From: Adineta ricciae
Lineage: Eukaryota > Rotifera > Eurotatoria > Adinetida > Adinetidae
Length of the DNA: 64,000 bases
Direction of reading: 5' to 3'
Assembly (NCBI GenBank): GCA_905250025.1
Contig: CAJNOJ010000400.1
Span: 1 to 64,000, forward strand
The translations under genes were made by a program, and so were the position numbers. This document shows, in pieces, positions 45,302-57,486 of this stretch. How positions within the stretch are numbered: the stretch's first letter is position 1; each line of letters begins with the position of its first letter. The notes beneath the pieces were generated by a model. The model was not told the origin of the DNA and searched no databases. It saw only the letters and a program-made list of their open reading frames with translations.

Positions 45302-47296
45302 GATTGTTGATTATTTGACTTGGTGAATGTGAAATTTGAAAGTAAGCAGAGCTAATTAGATCTATAGAAGTAATGCGAATGAAAAATATAGAGTATATAT
45401 ACGCAAATCCAGTGTAATGAAAAAAGAAAGAGACGCAAGAGAGGGTGAGAGAGAGAGAGAGAAAACGAGGGAAGAAGAGAAAAAGACGACAAAAAATATA
45501 TTGTACAATTTAGAAAGTTCGATCTTTGCCCGTTCCCAGAATGCGTCAGGAAGAGAAGGCGTAGGCATACAGCGGGGAGGTGCATGTATGTGAGCAAAAG
45601 ATAGACTAAATGTATTTATTTGCTTCTCATTCTCTCTTCGTCTTCTTCTTCTTCTCTCTCTCTCTCTCTCTCTCTCTTTCGATCGCACACATCAGGCAGG
45701 AACAGCGAGCAAGTAGCGCTTAGCATACACAGGCTGAAACGTTTACTATGATTAGTCACCCGAATAAACAGAACGAACATCGGACGGAGAACAAACGCTA
45801 TTATACAACGCAGCGTCATTGCTTAGCAACCGACTAAGACAGAAACGAACGAGATTATCGTTTTGAAATGAAAAGATGTCGCCAGCGGCAATCCCCAAAC
45901 GATTTACGACCGTGTACTTGCATTCGCTCGATCTCGATGTGTGTATATTGAATGAACACTCATTTCTCTTCTCATTCATCATCGTCGCCGACCGGATATA
46001 TGTACTTGAGTTGGAAGAAGGTTCACCATTGATAAGTGTAGAATAAGCAACGATTTGATAGAGGTAGAAATTAACATGAACCTTATCAAATTTGATTTCA
46101 TCGTTTTTTCTTTTTCGCTCAATAAATTTTATGAATCTAATCAAATGAATCAATCATTGTCAAGATGAGTTTGGATTCAAATATATTCCTATTTAGTTCA
46201 TCAATTTCATTCGAAAAACGTATTCTCTTTATTTAAGGCTTCTTCAACTTTCATGTAATTTACGTCTGGATAAACTCTTCCTAATGAGACACATCAAGCG
46301 TGAAATGATTTTCTCTTTTGTGTAGGAGAAAAAAAAACATACATTTTACTTGTCCTTCACATAAAAATAGGCAGAAAGATCTGCTCTTCCTGATCAGTCG
46401 TTTCAGATTAAAGAGATAGTTATCATGAATAATCATAACGAATCACACGATTCTGTAAATAGACAACTTTGATATTTTCTTCTCGGGGATTAGAAAAAGA
46501 AAGAAATCCTCCTTAATGGATCAATATGTTTCAGCGTAATGCCTTCAATGAAAGCTAAAGGATCACAGATTCTTCTTCTTCATCTTAGTTACGAAACACG
46601 CAAAGATAGGAAATGAAATTTGATAGCATGAAATACTCCTTACTTTCTTCCGAGTAAATGTTACATGAATATTTATATGAACATCTCTTCGTCTTTTCTT
46701 CTCGGAAATCTAGTAAATCATTCAATGTTTATCTCAATTTCTTCGTTGTTTAGACATGCAGAAAATCCTTTGAAAAAGACAAAGAAACAAACTAGTAACG
46801 TCTTAATTACATAGAAATGTCCTAGTTTTCAACAGGAAACGAACTCTTTTTGAAACACAACTAAGTGCAAAACAGTCCTAAATATAGGAGGTTAAATAAT
46901 ATTATTAGACAGAAGAAAATTAGCAGTTAACACGTTCTATTCGTCTTCAAATATAGTAACTATGCATGTTTGGCATGTATATCGTGTTTCATTCTAATTA
47001 ACTATAGATTATGTGTGGGGTTCATCGATATTTTTGAGATATTTATATAAAACTAGAGTAAGTCGCCGTAAAAATGTCTGATTTATTCTTTTCAATCGAA
47101 GAAAAATCGCTAAACCCAATAAGCACCTAGAAGAAACGGTTGAACACTGTTAGCGCTGATTGGTTTTTTGCTATGAAACAGAAAACAATTTGGTACATAT
47201 AAGACAATCTGAACGGAAAGCGACAGGAACGACAAACTGATATGAAACCTAATCCTAAAAAAGTTCATTATCAACGATGAATAAAATGATCACATA
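45302..47296. other. Intergenic, 14-3-3 to Tudor gene
   Basis: About 2 kb. The part next to the 14-3-3 gene is rich in GA and CT repeats and probably holds its promoter. The rest is AT-rich. No supported gene. Confidence 0.6.
45634..45679. repeat. (CTT)n/(CT)n low-complexity run
   Basis: Polypyrimidine stretch with CTT then CT units upstream of the 14-3-3 gene; on the other strand it gives spurious Arg/Glu-rich open frames. Confidence 0.9.
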
Positions 47297-50200
47297 TTAA
47301 TCCGATGATTTTGGAGGATCTGTCTCATTTTTGGCAGGATCAGATGGAGTATTTTCAGTTGCTGCAGTTATTTCTTGATTGTTTGATGGAACTTCTGAAG
47401 CAATTTCAAGAACTTTTTCATCCGATGTCGATTGTTCATTTGCATTTTCGGGTTGAACGTCAGTAATAGTTGGAACGAGATCGGACGAGGTTAATAGAAC
47501 CTGCTCATCTTCTTCGATATTATCTGGCTCTTCCTAGGAACAAAAGAATACAATATTAATGAATATAATCCTCAAAGATTAATATAGAAAAAAGAAAATT
47601 TATGGGTCGTGCATGTTTCACTAAATGATCAGATAATTCTTAATTCTGATTAATTAAAAACCAATCTTCGAGCATATCTGAGTCAAGAACTAGGCTAACA
47701 TTGGCTCCTATTCAAATTTATCGATTCGTATAGTTTGACACTCATTTTCTCAAAAGTCAGAAAGGAACTTTCTCGTCTTACCTTCGTGTCATCTCCTTCA
47801 TTAGTGAGATATTGACTGTTAACAACATCTTTATTTTCTCTGACGAGTATCACCAATAAACATTGATCATCGGTTTTGCTTTGAACAATAATTGTCACAT
47901 CTTCAGTTTCTTGAATATGCTGAATGACTTCTTCTATTGCTTTTCTTTCGTTCACATCGTCTATTCCATGCAATCGACATTGATTTGCTAATGGCGATTG
48001 ACGATAAATTCCTTCATCGGGTAACACGTACAATTGCTCAGAAGTTACATTCAATAAAACATTTCCGTAATCAATACATTTAACATCGTAGCTTGCATCA
48101 GTCATTGATAAAATTTCTCCACGATAAAATTTATTTTCTTCAGTCGAAACGATGCATAAGTTACCGATTGACCATTGATCCTGACGAGTTTTTTCACACA
48201 AAGGCAATTGTTCTTCCAATTCACAAACATGAAGGTTTCCATTCGGTATGACATGAATATAAAAGTAATCCTGATCGGTCGCACATATCTTCGCGATGAA
48301 TGTAGCTCCCGGCTCTATTGTGACTGCTTCAACTTGTTCGGCAGATACTGATCGGTTGTAAATGCTATCCTCGTTCTCGATTTTCACATGAATTGTACAC
48401 GCATTTTCATCGACAATATAGAAATCAATCGGTTCATTTAATTGCTCTGCTAATAATGCTTGAACGACATCGTTCCAGGTGTCAGTTGTAATACCAGCTA
48501 GAGTGTATCCATGGGCTTGAGGTTCGATTTGCTTTAATTCATCTGAATATGGGTATAAATGTGCAGTTGGAACGTTTTCATCAATGTTGCCGTAGTCGAG
48601 AAAATAAACATTGTAGGAATCGAACGTTGCGGAATGAGATTCAATTCGAGCACGATAAAAGTTGCCATCGACACTGAATTTTGCGATGACATAGGAGCCG
48701 ATTTCATAGGATGATTCGTGCTGATCTGCATCGGTAATTGTTTCTATTAATTCTGTGATCTTATTAATAATATCGTCGGATTCAGGTAATAATTGAATAT
48801 ATACGAATGGTTTATCCTCCTCGATGTGTGTCAGAATTCCTTGCCGATATTTCGATGAAGTTTCTAGAAGAAAAGGAAATATACGATCATAATCGATGAC
48901 TAAATTCAATACATACCTTCTACTCCAGTCTCCGATTCATCGGTAATCGCCGGTTTTAAGACATCCGATGTGTTTTCATCTGTAGGCACAATATTTTCAA
49001 TTGTTGGTATTTCAGCTTTGACTGGAATTTGCTTCTGTTCTTCGACTTCTGTTGTGCTTGGTTTCTCACTAATTTCTACTTGAGGATCGTATCCAAATTT
49101 TTCATTAATACACGTATTTTTGTTATAAAGGATGACATTATGAACTTTATCTTGCTGGTTGATAACTGCATATTCGATGCCATCAGAGTCCGACATTTCT
49201 TTGAGATATTCAAATGCATCGTTGACTTTCTCTACTGGTATGCCATATAAGTGACATTCCTTGCTTTGAGGTGGATATTTGCTCAAACTTTCACTACATC
49301 TTTTCAATGAATCTTTTGGACACGAACTAACATTGCCAAAATCGATAAAACAGACGTTAACGTCGTTTTCGGAGGCATTCGATGCGATAATAGCGCGATA
49401 CGGTTCATCGTCAAAGTTCGCGAGAACAACTGCATCGGATGTTAATTCCTTTACTTCATCGAATGAAAGTATGGGAGCAGTTTCATTTTCTTGTTCTACA
49501 AGTTCAGCAATTTCTTCTGCAGTTTTGGCATCATCTTGAATATAAAATCGTTGTTGTTCCTTTTCGATATGCACAATCGCACATGGTACACGTTTTAACG
49601 TCACTTCGGTCTTCAGCCTGAAAGAGAAAAAGATGCGTTCTCAGATTTCTCCGCCAACCCACTGTTCAGTATCTTACTTGATAGCATTGATATCCAACAA
49701 TAGTTTACGAAAATCGTCCGATTCGAGAAGATATTTACCATCCGCAGTTTTGCCTTCGATTTTTCCACTATATTCCTTTTCAATACAGTTTTGAATTATA
49801 CTCTCTATACTAGTAGTTTTAACACCTAAAGAAACAATATGATTTCTATGTTCTCGGTTCTACAGTGACAAAATACCTTGCGTATTTTTAAATGTGCATC
49901 GATAAGCATATGGAGTAGTCGTACAATATTTCTTTGCTAATTGTCGAATGGAATTGGAATCAACATTAGACGGGTCACCAAAATCAATAAAACGAACTTT
50001 CAAGCTGGTTACACCAGTGGAAAGAACAATAGCTGAAAGACATAAGACATGTATAAATTCTCGAAAGTGTATGTCAACGCCTATTACCTCGATACCAACA
50101 TTCATCCGTGCTACGTGCCAAACATGCTTGACCGACTTTGAATGAGCTCAGACTAGCTTCGGGTGACTGCTTGAACTCAGTTTGTAAAGTTCCAGTAAGT

Positions 50201-53200
50201 CGTGATAATTCGTCAGCTTTCGACATCAATTGGATGAAAAAGTCATTTGGTGATTCAATGTGACTTATGACAAATTTGAAGGTTCCTTGAGGTACTTCAG
50301 CATCAGTAAAACAATCACCGGCTTCAAAGTTAGCACTAGCCGATCGCATCGTTGACCAGCTATGATTTGTACTAGACAATGATCTATTTTCTGAGTTTAA
50401 TTGTAAGTCGCTATTATCACGCTCTCGATATCCGCCGCGGCCACCAGCGCCACGGCTACCCGGTCCGCTTCCGAAGCCACCTAAAGTCATGACATAGAAT
50501 CTGATAATCATTCCTCTCATTGCAATCTCATACCTCCACGTTGTCCTCGACCATCACGGTTGTTTAAACCACCGCGTTGATTTTGAAAGACCCCATCGTT
50601 ACGATCTCCACGATTGTTGTTGAAACCTTGTGAGCGAAATGTACTATTCTCGTTGTGGCTATCTCGATCTTTGAAAAATAGCGATTTGTATTTGTTATTG
50701 ATAGAAATATGAAATTTTCTAGTGAATGCTTACCACCGCGGTTAAAAGCGCCTCCTCGTCCTCGTTCTCGTCCTCCTCCTGCAACGGTAGAAGCGCAATT
50801 CATTGCTCAGTTTTTTTCAACAAATTACATACGATTAAATCCACCGGAGAAATGAGAACCACTTTCATTGTTATTATGGTCACTGTTTCGATCTAAATTA
50901 CGACTGCTAAAGCCACTATGACCTATTACATATACACATTTAATCCAATTACCCTAACTATTGTTAAATTACCTCTTCGGTCTGCGAAGCCATTTCCACC
51001 ACGGTTGCTAAAGCCGCCTCGTGGAGTATTACCCTCATTTCTTTGAGAAAAGCCACCTCCGCTCATTTGTTTTTCATTGTTATCATATGTTTGAAAACTT
51101 CCTATAATCAAATATCAGTTTCATATCACAACTGACTCCACTCATACCAGATGATCGTTTTTGGTCAAATGCTGAGGATTGCTGTTCACGGAAACGATTT
51201 TGGTTATTGTTTGGAAATGTTTTACTGGCATCTTGTCTTTGATTATTACCAAATTGAGATGAGCCCGATGATTGTCGATTGAAAGATTGTTGATTTGAAT
51301 TGTTATTGAAAGTTGATCTCACATTCGAATCGTTATTCCATGTATTTTTTGATCCACTCGATTCAACTGTGAATGATCCTTGTGGCAACCGTGTACCGGC
51401 GTTAGAAAAACGTGACATTGGCTCGTTGGATGAAGTTGGTGCAGACGAAGCTTGATTATCACCACCGAATCGGCCCACTCCCGGACGTACAGCACCCGTT
51501 AGAAGTTTAGGTGGAGGATGTAAAACATCAGATCGTTGACCCATATTCGGTCGCTCTCCACTGAGAGTCGGTCCGCCTGTTGATGGAAATCTAGTATTCG
51601 AGTTATTGAAGACTCTTGAACTAAAATGAATTTTATCAGTAATCAACGGAAATAGTATTTTGTTTACCCGAATAAAGTATGTTGTGTGGGGTCAACATTG
51701 CCTTTCGTATTTGCATTAGGAGATGTTACCTGAAAAGAAAGATCGATATTTTGATTCTTTTCAATATGAACAAAAATGAAAAACAGATAAATACAATTTT
51801 ATCACTGGAAAGAAGCTTATCATAGACAGATTGACCATCAGGTAAATCGACGTAAGCGTCATAACAGTCAGAAGTGACTTGGCCTGTTAGTTGTACATGA
51901 ACATGTTGATTGAGTATAAGTTTCTTTAGATTACGTGTAACATGAGTTGAATTTTGCTGAAAAATTCAAAAATGAAATGTTGCGTCAAACAAACTTGTAG
52001 CATACTCTTTCATCGTAACCGTTCAGACGAAGTGGTACAGCAAATGGTGGTACTGATGAATATCCTTTTTCAGGTGCTAATAATTCTGATCGATCAACGA
52101 TAATTTCATCACCACGGTCGATCAATTTAACCGACACACGTGATCCATGTTCGAATCGTCTACATGGAAAAAAAAAGATTAGAGAATTAGGAGAAAATCA
52201 TTTTCATTGAATTACTTTAGAATCACACGATGATACTTCTCGTCCTGTTGTATAACAAATAGTTCTCCTTCCGACGCGGGTTTAACATTGACAGTTTCAT
52301 CGTTGCCAGAATGATTGTAATGTTTTTGTAAATGGTCTGAAAAATTTTGGAATTCCTTGTCACGATTTTGGGAAAGACCATAGAATTCTACAGCACTATG
52401 AACTTGAAGTATCGTATAAATTCCATTCTCTAATTATCGAGATAGGTAATTCACATGTAGGAAGAAGAATATCTAAACTCACGTGGCGCCATCGTAGCAA
52501 CATGAGCCTGTGCATTGTTATTCCTTCTGAAATGATTGATTGATAATGTTTGCAAAATAATCGAAATGATCTGGAACTTACGATCTATTCGACGTCGATG
52601 AGACTGTAATAGTTCCCGATGTAGGATCGAATGAACGCATCTGTGATTGCTGAGCCATAGTGTTTGGATTATTTCCAAAGGCAGATCTTGACTGCTCATT
52701 TTGTTGCAATGCTGATCTTGCAAATTTCAATCCTCCGGAAGCCAGTTGATTTTGGATATATGTTGCCCGTGGATTTCGATCGGAAGTAAAAGCTGAACGT
52801 TCTGATGGATGCATTTTAGTACGAGCAACGAGATTTCTCTCACACAGAAATGTACCAAGATCTCCTGCTTCTACAATACACAAACAAAGCAATGAGAATA
52901 TTGATTTGTTTAATCTAGTTGTTTTTGTTTTTCTTCACAAAATATCTATGAAGTATGTAGACCAAGATAAAATGTGTAAACAACAATTATGAAAAGAATG
53001 CTTGCGTCTAATTAATTAATGACATTCGAAATATGTAAAAAATGAATGGAAAAGTTAAAATCATGTGAATTGAAGAGAGAAGTAAATGAACTATTTCTAT
53101 AAAATCGTTTTTACCCAGTATTTGAATACATCTGTTAGATAAACACAGAAACCAATACAACACGTTTGCTCACGCGACAGATAGCGCTACTAATCGAAAG

Positions 53201-54956
53201 GGGAACAAGCTCTTTCCATTTCGGCATCTACCGAAAAAATATACATTGTACGCTAATTGATTTAAGCAACAAAGTATTAGTTGAAACTACATTCATCCTG
53301 AAATTTTCGATGTTACTCAAATATTCAGTACAAAGGCCTAGTCATTGACATGTGCCTAGTTGATAACATTGAAATCACGTAATGTTCTATAAAACTGATT
53401 CGTACGTTTTTCATTACTTACTGGGAATATCTATCTCTATGTCATAACATATTTGGTCATATTTTGCACATATTTTACATGTAACATTATTCGTCAAAAG
53501 TCGAGTAATTTCGTCATGTACTGGATCATCAGATGTCCAGATCGATTGCTCATTGAAGTTCATTGGACACACATTAAACAGTCGACATGGAATGGCAAAA
53601 GCCGGTTTGCGTTGAAACTCTTCTGGAAGTGGACGAATATTATGTATTGAAGTATATTCATATTGACCAATATCCGTGAAAAACACACAAATTCTCGATG
53701 AAGTTAGATTGATATCTTTAACAAAACGAAAAACGTATGACTAAATCAATTCATTACTTCCCAGCAAACCCGTTATGATAGCACGATGCCATATTGCGTG
53801 ATTATCCTGCACTGCCATCATTTGATCTTTTGCAGGCGGTGTTATGGTTCGGAGATCGTGCACCGCCTGTTGCAAATCAGTTTGGAACTAGTGGAAAAGT
53901 AGAGACAATGATAGTAAACAAGATATTTCTTCGATATTAGTGTTTACACTAGTATGTGCGTTGAATTTTTCTTTTAGATAAACATAGAAGTGACTTGGAC
54001 TGATGTAATAGAGTATTCGAATTTGATATGACTGATTCAATTCTAACTTCTCCATTGGAATAACTACGAATAAGACAAAAGAAGATGAATGATCATAAAG
54101 AGTATTGTTCGGCATACATTTGTATAGATGTTTATCAGTAGGTCGTATCGTTGGACGTTGAGATTGGTATCGCTCTATAATTCGTAAAAAAGAAGATTCG
54201 TTTCGTTTGTCGACATGTGCGGAATCTTACCGAAATCTTTATTTATAGGTATTTTCGAATTCTTTTCAGCGATTTCAACTTCGGAAATATCTCTTATTTC
54301 GTTATAATTAACAAATTTTGCGAAAAGAAATGTTGTCGTTAGTCGCGAACGAAATTCCTCCACAATGTCGAGTGGCCAACCGTCGATCGGCTTTATCAAA
54401 TTAGCCAATGAACAGTGAAATGCTAGACGATTTAAAACAAAGTATCTTTCCTAGAAAAAATAAAAACGTAAAATCTTTCACCAATTCATACTTTCACTCA
54501 TTTCTTACATGCAAAGGTCGAAGAAATTGAATCGGTACACATTGAACATCGCCGTAATCTAATTTGAACACACTTGCATGACCGTTCGAATCTATCTGAC
54601 GTATTAAACCACGATACCAGTCTTCACTTTCAGATGGGCACGCACAGTAATCACCGACGTTCAACATCTCGTCTGGTTTCAAAGGTTTTCTAAAAGAAGA
54701 AATTCGTGTAATGCTTCCGAAAAGCGACGACATTTACGTTAACGAGTCCGAATATTCATCGTAGAGTTCTTGACCAAGTTTTCCAAGTGAATCTCGAAAT
54801 AATTCCGAATACAAATAGAAATCTACGGAGAAAACTTTAATGAAAATTTCATCAAATAATCAACAGCATACCATTGAGATCGTTGACATGTGCGACGTAA
54901 ACTCGTTCAGTTGAACCAACGTGATGATTCAACGTTGGAATTTCCAATTTATCCAT
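47297..54956 (-). CDS. Seven-Tudor-domain protein with RG- and Asn/Gln-rich linkers
   Basis: Twenty-five exons on the minus strand, from 54956-54872 (start) to 47533-47297 (stop), give about 1893 residues with phase preserved throughout. Larger exons: 54689-54509, 54450-54231, 53715-53422, 52870-52582, 52429-52216, 51620-51148, 50480-50088, 49617-48917, 48863-47782. Seven Tudor cores are visible. Cores with a normal aromatic cage are DWYRGLIR...LDYGDV, CWYRAIVL...FIDFGDP, PYRAIIA...FIDFGNV, FYRARIE...FLDYGNI and FYRGEIL...CIDYGNV. The second and third (IWHRAII...FTDIGQY and YHRVILK...IDRGDE) are degenerate. Between Tudors 3 and 4 lies a long linker rich in Asn, Gln, Ser and RGG. The C terminus is acidic. 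Multi-Tudor proteins scaffold germ granules and piRNA factors by binding dimethyl-arginine. A 551-nt intron (52871-53421) is the weakest join; two adjacent genes are the alternative. Confidence 0.85.
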
Positions 54957-55402
54957 GAAAATCTGAAACTTATATCAATTAGATATGAAACACAAGCAAA
55001 CCAACTGACCACGTGTGTGTAAAGTTAAATGAAAAAGAAAACGATCAATAGATTAGGAGCGCCACAATCGAGTTCCTCATTCATATCCACCGATTCAAGT
55101 TTCACCCAGCCGGTCTATGTTAACGGATTTTAATCGGTGGTTTTGTGGCATAGGTACGAAGAATAGTTTTCTTTATGATCATTTACTCTTCGCTGTTTTA
55201 TATTTCCTGACGGAGAAAAGTTTCATGCAACAGAAAAGAACCGGTTGAGATTCGCGGAACGTGCGCAAAAAATATCAAAAAATATCAAATGAACAACAAA
55301 GAAAAAAAAAGAGAAACTGGTAAGATTTTTAAGATGAGTAGCTTGAAAAAAAATGCAACGCCACCGGCGCGAAAAAAAGTATTCACTATACGCCGGAATG
55401 TT
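54957..55402. other. Gap between PPP5C and the Tudor gene
   Basis: About 450 bp between two genes transcribed in the same direction (PPP5C upstream). A short tandem AAAAATATC repeat lies near 55267-55289. It should hold the PPP5C 3' UTR and the Tudor gene leader. Confidence 0.5.
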
Positions 55403-57486
55403 CTACATCAAACCAAACATTGATAATTGATTTGCGTACATCATTGGACGAACAGCTGGATGAGGTACAGCTGTGTACGATGTGAACTTCGGTGTAACGT
55501 CATCACCAGTGATTGTTATATATGCACCTTTATTTCCCATCGAATCACAATAGTTCGGAGCCGAAAATACAGTAATACATTTTCCTTGAATACAAAAGAT
55601 ACTTATGAATGAGATTACTTTTGGAAGATGATGTTTACCGTTGTGAGCTAATTCATAGCCTTCTTGTTTGACTTCATGGCTGCGAACAATGTATTCTAAA
55701 TTGTTTACTTTCAAAAATCGTTCAGTTACATCTGGTCCAAATTGAAGCCCTAATTGACATTCAAACAAAACCATTACTATTCTTGGGGGAGTGCTGCATA
55801 CTAACCAACACCACGTTTGCTTTCCGATCGACCAGCTTGTGGTTGCGGATCACTCCACAACAATTCCGACATTAAACCTTCTTCTGGTGGTTGTTTAACA
55901 CGATCAACAGCACGTATATCTTTCAGCGTTACATCATCTTTACTAAATAAACCTCCGTGCATTACCTAGATGAAGATTCTATGTAATAAATCGATCGAAG
56001 TGTAATCAAACATACTAGAACTTTATTATTGATACAATGCGATAACGGTAAATAGTTAAAAACTTCAGTAAATAATTGAAACATTTGTGTGGTGTACTTC
56101 GCTTTGACTTCACCTTCGAATCCGTACATTTGATTCATTGTCAATGATTCGTGATTACCTAGAAGAAGCGATCAACAGATATCAATTGGTTTCAATAAGA
56201 AAGTATGACTTACCTCGAGCGAGAAAGAAGTGGTCGGGATAGAGCAATTTGAAGCCAAATAAGGTAAGGATACATTCCATACTAAACGAACCTCGATCAA
56301 CAAAGTCACCATTGAATAACTAAACGAAAATATCTACTATTCTGTTGACGGAGTGATAAAAGGTGAAAGTTACGTATGGATTTTCTTCGGACGGTGGTCC
56401 ATTCAATTTGAAAATATTCAATAAATCATAGAATTGTCCGTGAATATCTCCACAGATCGTAAATTTATGCTTCTAAAAAGCAAAATTTCTTCTCTAAATG
56501 CTGAACTCTCACTATATGAAACATACCGTTGGCACAGTAACATCAATCAACGTTGGTAATGATTTCAATAATGTTAGTATTTGCAAAATAATCTAAATTG
56601 TCTCACTGGAAACATCTTCTCGTCCGAATCGGATTTCCTTACTTGATATGCATACTTCTTATGAAGTTTCTTCTGATTTTCAAAGTATGGTAACAGCTGG
56701 AACATAAAATCACTCGTAACTCGCCCATCACTTTCTAAATGCGGACCATCGTATTCTTTTTCCACAGCTGAAATATCAAATCAAAATCGAATTAGTCAAA
56801 CACAAAAGGCAATATTCATTTACTCATAGAATTGAGATCGATTTGATTCACAACCGATTTCGCAGACTCATCAACAGCAATAGCTTTCTCGAAACGAATA
56901 CGTGTCACGATCTTTTTACATTCTTCATATTTCATCAATGCATCTTTATCATTCGGACAAGCTTTTTTCACCTAAATTCATCCTAATCATATTTCAGAAT
57001 ATCTTCAACAGAGAATTCTCACATATTCATAATCTCCCAATGCCAACGCATACTTTCCTAGAGCCATGTGAGCTGATGCGCGTCGATAGAATGCCTAAAT
57101 GGAGTTTTCGTACAACTTCTTTCGTCAAGAAAGAACATACTTTGATGTATTTCGAATCGTATTCCAACGCTTTTTTCGCATCGATCAATGCATAGCCATA
57201 CCATTCCCGACGAAGGTAAGCAAAACTTCGATTGGAATACAAAACAGCATCGGGATGAAGTTCGATTGCTTTTGTATAAAGTTCCGTTGCTTTTTCATAA
57301 TCACCAACTATGATAAATTCGATATGATTATAAAAACAAAGAATTGATTTTACTTCTAAACGCTTCATTTGCTTGTACTTTGATCATATCTGCTGCATCT
57401 TTACTGATCGGTATTTCATTTTTCGCTGCTTCTAGACTGCTTGTTTCTAATTTTTTAGTTAGATCTGCTTCAACGTTTGTTGACAT
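55403..57486 (-). CDS. PPP5C: Serine/threonine protein phosphatase 5
   Basis: Twelve exons on the minus strand (57486-57354, 57307-57141, 57094-57023, 56971-56824, 56767-56643, 56592-56527, 56472-56374, 56319-56214, 56158-56016, 55965-55806, 55749-55639, 55584-55403) give 503 residues, close to the human 499. TPR repeats fill the N-terminal third ([57 protein letters not shown]). The phosphatase domain holds all metal and catalytic motifs: [26 protein letters not shown] and RSHE, ending SAPNYCD and a C-terminal helix ([12 protein letters not shown]). PP5 binds Hsp90 through its TPRs and dephosphorylates kinases and steroid-receptor-type clients. The C-terminal helix that autoinhibits the enzyme is conserved. 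Confidence 0.97.

Noticed and set aside
45352-45819. Arg/Glu-rich and Ser/Leu-rich frames upstream of 14-3-3
   Set aside because: Produced by GA/CT low-complexity repeats in alternative frames.
47695-47782. Read-through end of the Tudor gene at 47695
   Set aside because: The frame does run on to a stop, but a good donor at 47781 joins in phase to an acidic final exon ending at 47297 that fits the protein better.
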